Source: JANELJ01 sp024511395 (GTDB taxonomy: Bacteria > Pseudomonadota > Gammaproteobacteria > GRL18). Taken from it: DNA of 64,000 nt. The stretch spans positions 248,001-312,000 of the forward strand of contig OY820613.1 of NCBI GenBank assembly GCA_963681975.1. The letters are read 5' to 3'. The position numbers and the translations under genes were made by a program. This document shows positions 1-7,431 of the stretch, one piece after another (the first letter of the stretch is position 1; each line of letters begins with the position of its first letter). The notes below the pieces were generated by a model, which did not search any database, was not told where the DNA came from, and was given only the letters and a program-made list of their open reading frames with translations.

Positions 1-225
1 CCATTAATGCGTCATCCTGCCAGCCGCTTTGCTTTTATTGATAAAGACGGTGGTTCCTGTCAGCTTTTTGTTAATGGGCAGGACTTTATGGTTTCTACGG
101 CATTTGCAGTTAAACTCTGTGCACAGCGAACAGTGGAACTATCAGAACTGATACCTGTTATGTCTGATAATGAGCAGGAACTGCTGCTTAATTTATACAA
201 TGCCGGCAAGCTGTATTTTAATTAA
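1..225 (+). CDS. C-terminal part of a cupin-type (JmjC-like) ribosomal protein hydroxylase, 5' end outside window
   Basis: The open frame enters from the left edge and gives about 74 residues ending at LYFN. The tail resembles the C-terminal winged-helix part of the RoxA/YcfD family, Fe(II)/2-oxoglutarate oxygenases that hydroxylate ribosomal protein L16: it has SRFAFID, LFVNGQDF, LCAQRT and a final LLLNLYNAGKLYF. The catalytic cupin is outside the window, so the assignment rests on the tail. The stop is unusual. An IS982-type copy begins at base 223 and supplies TAA; the flank beyond the IS (1246 on) shows the uninterrupted gene read AAT TAG, so the protein is unchanged. Confidence 0.5.
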   Translation, partial: PLMRHPASRFAFIDKDGGSCQLFVNGQDFMVSTAFAVKLCAQRTVELSELIPVMSDNEQELLLNLYNAGKLYFN

Positions 226-1245
226 CCTGAGATCTGGATAAGAACCCAGTCATTTACCTAAATACAGAGAGTTTTCATATCACTCTCATCTATTCTGATT
301 GTCGGCTTGTCTTTTTTATGACAATAGGCAATCAGAGAACCAATAAGGTTCAACATAAAACCACTTACGCTTCTATGACGTGAATGTTCAATCTGTGTAA
401 TATTTTTTAGCTGCTCATTAACCGTTTCAATTATAAAACGTTTTTTCAGCATAATCTTATCCCACAATGCAATGGCACGTGTTTTCATGTTTCGTCTGAC
501 ATTGGTAATAAGCCCGACATCCTGTTCAAACAGTTCATCACTTAAAAGACTGGAGACATAGCCTTTGTCACCATAAAGCTTTCCATATAAGTCTTTGGCC
601 ATTTCAGGAACCGGTTTTCTGTCATCTACATTACCGGCCGTCAATTTAGTGGCCAGTATTTCACCTTTATGATTAATGATCAGGTGAAGTTTAAACCCAT
701 AGAACCACCCCATGGTCGATTTGCCTCGCTGAGCAACACCATCAAAGACTTTATGCCTGGGTATGCGAATGTTGTGGCATACTTTAATGCTGCTCGCATC
801 AACAAAGGCAATTCCGGTTGGCTTTCCTTTGCAATGAGTAAAGTAAGCGCATAATGGCACCAGTACCGATGACATCACTCCCAGGAAACGGGTATAGCTC
901 AATAAATTTGGAAACTCTTTCCTAAGATGTTGATGCACATGGCATAAATAATAACTCTTAAAATCTTTGTAATGTGACTGATGAAAGTTAATCAGGATAG
1001 TCATCAGTTCACCGGGGCTCATTACACCTTGTCGTCTTCTCTTTTTATCACCGGATTCCAGCAGTGTTTTTTCCCATTCAGGATAAAAGAACTGGTTGAA
1101 ATCATCGATATTACAATACAATTCATCTATAGTAGTCACTTGCCTGTTCCTTGTTCAAATTCATTTGATTTGGTCATTAAATGATCTGATCGAGAAACAG
1201 GCATTTAGTTCAATATTTTTTAGTTCTTATCCAGAATTCAGGTTA
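223..1245 (-). mobile_element. IS982-type element, copy 1 (complete, 1023 bp)
   Basis: The ends are inverted repeats starting TAACCTGA (223) and finishing TCAGGTTA (1245), about 23 bp with a mismatch core of GA/AT. AT flanks both sides (221-222, 1246-1247), consistent with a 2-bp target duplication. It is the only full-length copy here with an uninterrupted transposase. Confidence 0.9.
258..1139 (-). CDS. IS982-type DDE transposase, intact (293 aa)
   Basis: Catalyses DDE-type movement of the IS982 copies. Family features visible: an N-terminal region (1-90) with YFTHCKGKPT just before the catalytic core; first Asp in FVDASSIKVCH; AQRGKSTMGWFYGFKLH; second Asp in YGDKGYVSS; Glu in IIETVNEQLKNITQIEHSRHRS. 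The length is normal for the family. Three other copies in the window carry a TGA where this one reads Gly (TRFLGVMSS), so this is the likely trans-acting source of enzyme if they still move. Confidence 0.92.
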   Translation of the reverse strand: MTTIDELYCNIDDFNQFFYPEWEKTLLESGDKKRRRQGVMSPGELMTILINFHQSHYKDFKSYYLCHVHQHLRKEFPNLLSYTRFLGVMSSVLVPLCAYFTHCKGKPTGIAFVDASSIKVCHNIRIPRHKVFDGVAQRGKSTMGWFYGFKLHLIINHKGEILATKLTAGNVDDRKPVPEMAKDLYGKLYGDKGYVSSLLSDELFEQDVGLITNVRRNMKTRAIALWDKIMLKKRFIIETVNEQLKNITQIEHSRHRSVSGFMLNLIGSLIAYCHKKDKPTIRIDESDMKTLCI

Positions 1246-1265
1246 ATTAGCCTGCATCAATTAAC

Positions 1266-1556
1266 TTATTCCCGAATGGTCCCCCTGAATTTTACATAAC
1301 CGATATCTTCCATAATGCCGTAGAGTGCTGGCAGTACCAGCATAATCAAAACGGTGGAAGTCAACATACCGAAGAAAATACTGGCGACCAGCGGTACCAG
1401 AATCAGGGCCTGACTGCTGCTTTCAAATAACAGCGGGGTCATACCGACTACGGTCATCACAGAGGTCAGAAAGATGGCTCTGAATCGATCGGTGACGGCC
1501 TGCCGGGCGGCGTCATGAAAAACCATGCCCTGCGCCACTGATCTGTCAACACTTTC
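1266..1556 (-). pseudogene. 3' remnant of an RND-family efflux pump (AcrB/HAE1-type) inner-membrane subunit
   Basis: About 95 C-terminal residues survive, including the membrane-embedded signature AVTDRFRAIFLTSVMTVVGM, TPLLFESSSQA and FFGMLTSTVLIMLVLPALYGI, the last two transmembrane helices of an RND transporter (full length about 1000 aa). The gene is cut on its 5' side at 1557 by the IS3-type element, and the missing ~90% is not on the other side, so the insertion was accompanied by deletion. Non-functional. Confidence 0.85.
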
Positions 1557-1569
1557 CCGGACACTTTTT

Positions 1570-2340
1570 TTAAGCCATTTTCTGTAGTTCTTCGTAATCT
1601 TTAGGTGATAAATAATCATTGGCAGAATGCAGTCTTTCCCTGTTATAAAAGACTTCAATATATTCAAATATCACCTGTTTAGCTTCATCCCTGATTCTGA
1701 ATTTCTGATGATGCACCAACTCTGTTTTCAGTGTATGGAAAAAGCTTTCTGATACAGCATTGTCCCGGCAATTACCCTTGCGACTCATGGACTGAATAAT
1801 GCCATGGTCACCTAATAATTTACGATGACTATCCGAAGCATACTAGCTGCCTCTGTCGGTATGCCAGACAAGCCCTTTAGATGGTTTTCGTTTCCATATG
1901 GCCATGAACAAAGCATCATTAACCAACTGGGTTTTCATTGTTTTATCCATTGACCAGCCAATAACCATTCTGGAAAACAGGTCGATAACAACAGCCAGAT
2001 ATAACCAGCCCTCATCGGTCGCAATATAGGTGATATCACCTACAAAGTAGCGGTCAGGCTCTGTAACATTAAACAGACGCTCTAACAGGTTATCTGCAAT
2101 CGGCTTATTATGGGAAGAATCTGTCGTTGCCCTGAATTTCTTTCTGGTTTTACAGTAAAGTCCTGCCTTTTTCATAAGGCGGATAATTCGCCGACGACTC
2201 ACCTGAAACCCCTGTTCTGACAGCTTTCGTTTAAGGCGACGGCTGCCAGCCAGTCATAATAGGAACTGCGTGATACTGACATAAACCGGCATAATTCTGC
2301 TACAGGATAATCTACAGAGTGTTGCTTTATCCAGGCATAT
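1570..2340 (-). pseudogene. IS3-type orfB (rve integrase-core transposase), broken
   Basis: The retroviral-type integrase core is recognisable: VGDITYIATDEGWLYLAVVIDL, WHTDRGS and the C-terminal NAVSESFFHTLKTELVH (Glu). Two lesions are readable. An in-frame TAG near 1848 replaces the Gln of HTDRGSQYAS. Near 2246-2254 a deletion fuses ...SYYDWL with GSRRLKRKLSEQ in another frame, removing roughly 30 codons. No active enzyme is expected. Confidence 0.85.
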
Positions 2341-2646
2341 TTAACTCGATTTCTCTGGCGAAATATGCCGTCGCTTTTTTAACCGGTCACGCTCCCGGGT
2401 TACCCTGGCCAGTTCTTTTTTCAGACGCTTTACTTCATCGTAAATATGTTCATCCGTTCGTGTTTTGCTCTGTTTTTCTTTGCCTGGACGAGTATATTTG
2501 CTTATCCAGGTATGTAAGGTATTAACGTTTACATCCAGTTCTTTGGCAACTACTGAAACCGACTTTTCTGACTCAATAGCCAACTGTACTGCTGATTCTC
2601 TGAATTCCGGGGTATAGCTCTTTGCTTATCTTGTTTTATCTGTCAT
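2341..2646 (-). pseudogene. IS3-type orfA (helix-turn-helix transposase subunit), early stop
   Basis: About 100 residues with the usual orfA pattern: YTPEFRESAVQLA helix-turn-helix start, VNTLHTWISKY, and a C-terminal leucine-zipper-like stretch (DEVKRLKKELARVTRERDRLKK). The natural ATG at 2646 is followed by a TAA at codon 7 (2626-2628), so only an internal start (MAIESEK) remains. Confidence 0.75.
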
Positions 2647-2699
2647 TTTGAACACACTCTCTTTTTAAAAGTATTTTAAGTTGTGTGTCCGGAATAGTA

Positions 2700-3026
2700 T
2701 AGTCACATCAGCCTTGCCGGGGTATTATCTTTGTACATATAGAAACTGAAGATGTCCAGGAGGGCAGTTCAGCGGAAAAGAAGCTGCTTAAAAATCTGAA
2801 ATGGCTGGCCAAAAAGTGGGATAATCAGAGTATAATACTGCATTCATTTACCCATCTGGGTGAAGCAAAAGCCGATCTCCAGCAGGCCCGGGAACTCTTA
2901 AACCGGGTGGAACAGCGTCTGCTGAATGTGGGTTACTAGGTTGGACAGACTTCCTATGGGTATTTTATGGACCTGGATATGCAAGCTAAAGGTCATCCTT
3001 TGGCGAGAATATACAAAGAGTTTTAA
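2700..3026 (+). pseudogene. Stand-alone threonyl-tRNA synthetase editing-domain protein (archaeal-type), truncated
   Basis: One frame reads IIFVHIETEDVQ, KKLLKNLKWLAKKW, ILHSFTHLGEAKA, LLNRVEQRLLNVGY, stop, VGQTSYGYFMDLDMQAKGHP and LARIYKEF. This matches the tRNA-Thr editing domain of archaeal ThrRS (PF08915), a D-aminoacyl-tRNA deacylase-like fold, which also occurs as a free-standing protein in some bacteria. The 5' end is lost at the IS3 junction, and an in-frame TAG (2937-2939) splits the conserved GYEVxxxPxGYF segment. The downstream DUF2058 gene starts 27 bp later. Confidence 0.72.
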
Positions 3027-3052
3027 AACGCGGGAACAAACTGGAGAAAAAC

Positions 3053-3598
3053 GTGGGAAATGCCCTGCAGGAACAATTATTAAAAGCCGGTCTGGTAGAT
3101 AAAAACAAGGCCAATCAGGCCAAAAGTCAAAAACATAAAAAGCTGAAACAGCAGCGAAACACTAAGCAGGGTGTTGTTGATGAAGCCAAACTGCTGGCTG
3201 AAAAAGCCATCCGTGAAAAAGCGGAACGAGACAGAGAGCTGAATCGCAAACGAAATGAAGCTGCTCAGCAAAAAGCCATTATGGCCCAGATTAAACAGCT
3301 TATTGAAAGCAACCGCCTGCCTAAAGGCAATGGTGATGACCTGGTCTATAACTTTGAAGACAATAAAACTGTAAAGCGGATCTTTGTACCTGAAGAGGTA
3401 CATGAAGGTCTGACCAGACGCAAACTGGCGATTGTTAAATTTGATACTCAGTACGATGTGGTGCCGACACCGGTTGCGGATAAAATAAAGCTAAGAGATG
3501 AAAAATACATTATTTTAAGAAATGATCCATCTAAAGAAGATGAACAGGAAGACGATTTTTATGCGGATTATGAAATCCCGGATGATCTGATGTGGTAA
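3053..3598 (+). CDS. DUF2058 family protein (YaiL-like)
   Basis: 181 aa, soluble. The N-terminal half (1-95) is very rich in Lys, Arg, Glu and Gln and likely a long helix or coiled coil (NALQEQLLKAGLVDKNKANQ, then AEKAIREKAERDRELNRKR). The C-terminal half contains YNFEDNKTVKRIFV and RRKLAIVKFDTQYDVVP, which match the DUF2058 family of gammaproteobacterial nucleoprotein/polynucleotide-associated proteins of unknown role. A GTG start at 3053 is preferred: a GGAG motif lies a suitable distance upstream and the conserved MGNALQEQLLKAGL start matches the family. Intact. Confidence 0.82.
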   Translation: MGNALQEQLLKAGLVDKNKANQAKSQKHKKLKQQRNTKQGVVDEAKLLAEKAIREKAERDRELNRKRNEAAQQKAIMAQIKQLIESNRLPKGNGDDLVYNFEDNKTVKRIFVPEEVHEGLTRRKLAIVKFDTQYDVVPTPVADKIKLRDEKYIILRNDPSKEDEQEDDFYADYEIPDDLMW

Positions 3599-3603
3599 AA
3601 TGC

Positions 3604-3634
3604 AGCAGGTTTCGTGTTTAAACCGGAACCTGCT
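3604..3634 (+). terminator. Hairpin after the DUF2058 gene
   Basis: AGCAGGTT at 3604-3611 pairs with AACCTGCT at 3627-3634, just after the stop. There is no T tract, so termination is only possible. Confidence 0.35.
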
Positions 3635-3767
3635 GAAAATTCAGTAGTCTAATGCTTAGTATTAGAAAAAATGTGTAACTTATATAGTTCGCTCCACGTA
3701 TGTAGTCTGCCCTGAATAAAACATAGTGCATTGATTTATAAAGAAATATTTCTTGATTATGGGTGTT

Positions 3768-3814
3768 AAATTTGCAGGTTTTTGGTAAAATAAGCCTTAT
3801 TACCTTGCAAATTT
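3768..3814 (+). promoter_or_regulatory. Nested hairpin in the IS5-type transposase leader
   Basis: AAATTTGCA (3768-3776) pairs with TGCAAATTT (3806-3814), enclosing GGTAAAATAAG opposite CTTATTACC. It ends 10 bases before the transposase ATG and is present in every copy retaining this end. Such leaders in other IS families fold in read-through transcripts and hide the start region; that role is inferred here. Confidence 0.45.
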
Positions 3815-3824
3815 CCAGACCAGA

Positions 3825-5168
3825 ATGAAGCCAAAGAAACAGCCAAAAATACCTCAGGAAGACCTGTTCAGGATGCGCCCTGAAAACATGCTGGACATAA
3901 ACCATGAGTTGATTAAGTTATCAAAACACATAGATTGGGAAAGTCCTGATAAAGAATGGGGCGCTCTGTTTGTATCCACTAAAGGTGCTCCTGCCATACG
4001 CACTCGATTGATTGCAGGATTGCATTACCTGAAACACCTGCATGATTTATCGGATGAACAGGTAGTAAAAGGCTGGACAGAAAATCCGTACTGGCAGTAT
4101 TTCTGTGGTGAAGAATACTTTCAGCATAAAATGCCTATACACCCTACGACCATGACCAAATGGCGTAACCGGCTGGGTAAATCAGGCAGTGAAAAATTAC
4201 TGATTGAAACCATTAAAGCCGGACTAAAGAGTAAAACCATAAAGCCCGGCAGTTTAAAGAAAGTCACGGTAGATACTACCGTACAGGAAAAGAACATCGC
4301 TTTTCCAACCGATTCAAAGCTCCTGAACAAAGCCAGAGAAAACCTGGTTAAACTGTCCAAAGAGCACGGTATTAAACTGCGCCAGAACTATAATCGGGTT
4401 GGGCCGCAATATGTACTAATGGCCAGTCGTTATGCACATGCAAAACAATTTAAACGCATGAAGAAAATGAACAATAAACTGAAATCCCGTTTAGGTCGTG
4501 TTAAACGGGATATTGAACAACAACTGCCCAACTATTCTGTTGATATTCAGTCTCTGTTTGAAGTAGCTCTAAAACAGGCTCAGAAACTGATTGAGCAGGA
4601 GCAGCACAGTAAGAACAAGCTTTACAGTTTACATGCACCGGAAGTCGAGTGTATCAGTAAAGGCAAAGCTCATAAGCCGTATGAATTTGGTGTTAAAACC
4701 AGTATTGCGGTAACTAACAAGGAAGGCTTTGTTATTGGCGCTCAAAGTTGTCCGGGCAATCCTTATGATGGACATACCTTGCTGCCACAACTGGAACAAA
4801 TAAAACAGTTTACAGCCGTACAACCGGAACAATGCTTTGTTGACCGGGGTTATCGTGGACATGAAGTAAAAGACACTAAAGTTTTTATCTCAGGTCAGAA
4901 GCGAGGCGTTACCCGAAGTATTAAAAAGGCATTAAAACGGCGCAGTGCGATTGAGCCTGAAATTGGTCATATGAAAAACGATGGCCGTTTAGACCGCTGC
5001 TACCTCAAAGGTGCAGTCGGTGATGCCATTAATGTGGTTATGGTAGCCGCTGGACATAACTTAAGAAAGATCCTCAATAAGCTCCGGCTTTTGTGGCTCA
5101 AAATTATTTCCGGTTTGATGGGGTCTTTTATCAAACCGGGGCAATCAGCTGCTTTAAACCTGGCTTGA
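3825..5168 (+). CDS. IS5-type DDE transposase, intact (447 aa)
   Basis: Cut-and-paste DDE transposase. The N-terminal DUF772-like part (60-130) has LIAGLHYLKHLHDLSDEQVV, WTENPYWQYFCGEEYFQH and MTKWRNRLGKSG. The catalytic domain shows Asp in VTVDTTVQEK, the long conserved block LHAPEVECISKGKAHKPYEF, second Asp in CFVDRGYRGHEVKD, and Glu in AIEPEIGHMKNDGRLDRCYL. The basic segment AKQFKRMKKMNNKLKSRLGR lies between. No clear Shine-Dalgarno precedes the ATG, which fits low transposase expression. The sequence is nearly identical in all copies, implying recent spread. Confidence 0.93.
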   Translation: MKPKKQPKIPQEDLFRMRPENMLDINHELIKLSKHIDWESPDKEWGALFVSTKGAPAIRTRLIAGLHYLKHLHDLSDEQVVKGWTENPYWQYFCGEEYFQHKMPIHPTTMTKWRNRLGKSGSEKLLIETIKAGLKSKTIKPGSLKKVTVDTTVQEKNIAFPTDSKLLNKARENLVKLSKEHGIKLRQNYNRVGPQYVLMASRYAHAKQFKRMKKMNNKLKSRLGRVKRDIEQQLPNYSVDIQSLFEVALKQAQKLIEQEQHSKNKLYSLHAPEVECISKGKAHKPYEFGVKTSIAVTNKEGFVIGAQSCPGNPYDGHTLLPQLEQIKQFTAVQPEQCFVDRGYRGHEVKDTKVFISGQKRGVTRSIKKALKRRSAIEPEIGHMKNDGRLDRCYLKGAVGDAINVVMVAAGHNLRKILNKLRLLWLKIISGLMGSFIKPGQSAALNLA

Positions 5169-5202
5169 TGTCAGGCTTAAAACGGTATTATTCAGGTTGA
5201 AC

Positions 5203-5338
5203 TATGTAAGTGATACCACAGTACTCATGGAGGATAAAGTTGCAGTCTTATATCCGGCCTCTAAGTGGAGAATACAAATGCTCCGTGCCCTAATGGAAAT
5301 ACGCGTATTCAGAAACTAATCTATTCAGCGGTCTATTC
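5203..5338. other. Short host remnant between IS5-type copy 1 and the IS256-type element
   Basis: Together with 3635-3704 this is the host stretch into which the IS5-type copy inserted. No frame of useful length or recognisable motif was seen. GTCTATTC at 5331-5338 is the left target duplication of the IS256-type element. Confidence 0.5.
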
Positions 5339-6849
5339 GAGGGTGTAAAAATAACTGTGTAAACGCTCATTGCGGTGGTTTAAGTCAGCAGTGGTAAAAT
5401 GAATAAACCTGAAATACCACCTCCATAGTGAACAGCCTACCTTCCAAAGTCAGGCTATCAAGGAGCTTCCTTTCAGGACTCCTCCTTGACACCCTGCCTT
5501 TTCCAGGTATTTGCTCACCATGGGGGCGGAATTTATCTTCGACTGAAGTCGACATCATCAACCCCTGCCGGTCTGAACCATCTTTTGTTACCCTATAACA
5601 AGGAATACAGCGATGAGTAAGACAATGAACAAAGACAGGTTACAGGCCCTGGCCAACGAACTGGCTAAAGATTTAAAAACCCCTCAGGATTTAAGCGACC
5701 TCAGTGCTCAACTGACTAAAATGACCGTTGAAGCCGCTCTGAATGCCGAAATGGATTATTTTCTGGATAAGGAAGAGGGCAATAGCCGCAATGGCTACAA
5801 CCGAAAACAGTTAAAAGGTGAGCACGGTCAGTTTGAACTGAATACCCCCAGAGACAGACAGTCCAAATTTGAACCTCAGCTGGTCAAAAAGCGCCAGACC
5901 CGTATCACCGGCATGGATGACCAGATTATGGCGCTGTATGCCAAAGGCATGAGCACTCGTGATATTGTGGATACCTTTGAGGAAATGTATGGGGTGGATA
6001 TTTCACCCGCCCTGGTCTCTCAGGTGAGCAATAGCATCATGGAACGGGTAGTGGAATGGCAGTCACGTCCACTGGAGCCAGTTTACCCCATTGTCTATCT
6101 GGACTGCATTGTGGTTAAAATCCGCCAGGATAAGCGGGTTATCAATAAAGCTGTTTATCTGGCTCCGGGAATTAACCTGGAGGGTAAAAAAGAACTGCCG
6201 GGTATGTGGCTCTCAGAAAATGAAGGGGCTAAGTTCTGGCTCTCTGTATTGACTGAATTACAGAACAGAGGCTTACAGCATATCTTAATCGCCTGTGTGG
6301 ATGGCTTAAGCGGTTTTCCTGAAGCTATTAATACGGCCTGCCCTCAGGCCAGAGTTCAGTTGTGTATTGTGCATATGGTCAGAAATTCACTGAAGTTTGT
6401 GCCCTGGAAGGACTATAAAGCAGTTACAGCGGATTTAAAGCAAATCTACCAGTCTGCAACTGAGCAGGAAGCAGCACTGGAATTAGAGCGGTTTGCTCAA
6501 AAGTGGGATGATAAATACCCGCAAATCAGCCGGTCATGGAAGGCGCACTGGCCCAACCTTATCACGCTGTTTGATTATCCTGAGGATATCCGGCGGGTTA
6601 TTTATACCACCAATGCCATTGAGTCAGTGAACAGTGTTATTCGCAAGGCTATTAAGAACCGGCGACTGTTTCCTAACGATGATTCTGCTATGAAGGTGAT
6701 TTATCTGGCTATCCAGTCGGCTTCCAAAAAATGGACAATGCCCATCAGAAATTGGAAAGCAGCTATGAATCGATTTATAATCGAGTTTGAGGAGCAGTTG
6801 GCTCCTTATATTTAAATAAGAGCGGATACACAGTTTAATTTACACTGTC
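5339..6849 (+). mobile_element. IS256-type element, complete (1511 bp)
   Basis: The ends GAGGGTGTAAA... and ...TTTACACTGTC form ~30-bp imperfect inverted repeats (AACTGTGTA shared inside both). The 8-bp GTCTATTC occurs at 5331-5338 and 6850-6857, the target duplication length typical of the IS256 family, so the boundaries are firm. Confidence 0.93.
5613..6815 (+). CDS. IS256-type Mutator-like transposase, intact (400 aa)
   Basis: Transposase of the IS256/MULE clan. Visible: SNRNGYNRKQLKGE-like N-terminal block, TRDIVDTFEEMYGVDISP, first Asp in PIVYLDCIVVKIR, second Asp in LIACVDGLSGFPEAI, the conserved CxxH in VQLCIVHMVRNSLKFV, and C-terminal Glu in TTNAIESVNSVIRKAIKNR. Preceded by AACAAGGAATACAGCG (AAGGA Shine-Dalgarno). 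Two truncated relatives lie at 54407 and 62813. Confidence 0.93.
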   Translation: MSKTMNKDRLQALANELAKDLKTPQDLSDLSAQLTKMTVEAALNAEMDYFLDKEEGNSRNGYNRKQLKGEHGQFELNTPRDRQSKFEPQLVKKRQTRITGMDDQIMALYAKGMSTRDIVDTFEEMYGVDISPALVSQVSNSIMERVVEWQSRPLEPVYPIVYLDCIVVKIRQDKRVINKAVYLAPGINLEGKKELPGMWLSENEGAKFWLSVLTELQNRGLQHILIACVDGLSGFPEAINTACPQARVQLCIVHMVRNSLKFVPWKDYKAVTADLKQIYQSATEQEAALELERFAQKWDDKYPQISRSWKAHWPNLITLFDYPEDIRRVIYTTNAIESVNSVIRKAIKNRRLFPNDDSAMKVIYLAIQSASKKWTMPIRNWKAAMNRFIIEFEEQLAPYI

Positions 6850-6966
6850 GTCTATTCAAATAAATGCCTTAGTTACAAACAGTTTATTCTGAATACAGGA
6901 CTTACCTGCCATGCCATTACAGTGTAAGCGCTTAACGAACCAACGTCATTCCGAGTTAAATTCTTT

Positions 6967-7075
6967 CTCCTCATAATAAAGTCACCACTTTATTATGAGG
7001 AGCAGAGATGAACTTAGATAATATTTCCGACCTGGAAAGCTTTTGGGCCGAGCAGATTAAGTCATGGCAGAGCAC
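6967..7075 (+). other. Perfect hairpin over the ribosome site of a truncated small ORF
   Basis: CTCCTCATAATAAAGT (6967-6982) and ACTTTATTATGAGGAG (6987-7002) form a 16-bp stem with a CACC loop. The right arm holds the GAGGAG Shine-Dalgarno for an ATG at 7008. The ORF begins MNLDNISDLESFWAEQIKSW, then runs into an IS5-type fragment near 7076. The start weakly recalls IS66-type small accessory proteins, but too little remains to name it. The rest of 6858-7007 holds nothing recognisable. Confidence 0.4.
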
Positions 7076-7331
7076 CCCATTCTTTATCAAGACTTTCCCG
7101 GTCTATGTGTTTTGATAACTTAATCAACTCATGGTTTATGTCCAGCATGTTTTCAAGGCGCATCCTGAACAGGTCTTTCTGAGGTATTTTGGGCTGTTTC
7201 TCTGGCTTCATTTTGGTCTGGAAATTTGCAAGGTAATAAGGCTTGTTTTACCAAAAACCTGCAAATTTAACACCCATAATCAAGCAATATTTCTTTATAA
7301 ATCAATGTCATATGTTTTATTCGGGGTGGGC
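7076..7331 (-). mobile_element. IS5-type fragment (transposase 5' end only)
   Basis: Covers the left end, leader and about the first 50 codons (reverse strand), ending with a degraded terminus GGTGGGC at 7331 followed by TAAATA. Everything downstream of codon ~50 is missing. Confidence 0.85.
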
Positions 7332-7431
7332 TAAATAAAGTATTAAAAATAAAGCTTTATTGATTAAAAGGCTAATGAACAATGTTAGATTGTAAGAGCA
7401 AAGCGAACCACAATCTGAACTGTTTGTACTT

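Larger units (their letters stand above)
1557..2693 (-). mobile_element. Degenerate IS3-type element
   Basis: The ends are imperfect inverted repeats beginning CCGGACAC (near 1557) and ending GTGTCCGG (near 2692). It carries orfA and orfB in the usual order on the minus strand; both are broken. No convincing target duplication is seen, and host genes on the two sides are unrelated truncated pieces, so a deletion or rearrangement has occurred at this element. Confidence 0.8.
3705..5202 (+). mobile_element. IS5-type element, copy 1 (1498 bp core)
   Basis: Left end TAGTCTGCCCTGAATAAA, right end (reverse complement) TAGTTCAACCTGAATAATA. TATGTA directly flanks both ends of the GT...AC core (3699-3704, 5203-5208). 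Whether the outermost TA belongs to the IS or the target is ambiguous; if it belongs to the IS, the element is 1502 bp with a 2-bp duplication TG. This is the reference copy for the family in this window. Confidence 0.9.

Noticed and set aside
2937..2939. Stop-codon reassignment, prompted by many in-frame TAG/TGA codons in recognisable genes
   Set aside because: Intact genes here use TAA, TAG and TGA as normal ends, all three appear as lesions, and the affected genes also carry frameshifts and deletions. Decay explains it better.
3618..3905. Antisense frame at IS5 left ends beginning MVYVQHVF
   Set aside because: Runs through the non-coding end and inverted repeat of each IS copy and varies with the flanking DNA; an artefact of the opposite strand.
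4121..4360. Conserved 79-codon reading frame antisense to every IS5 transposase (MDSLTRFSLALFRSFESVGK...)
   Set aside because: It is perfectly explained as the shadow of a highly conserved transposase; it has no ribosome site and its conservation follows the sense gene.
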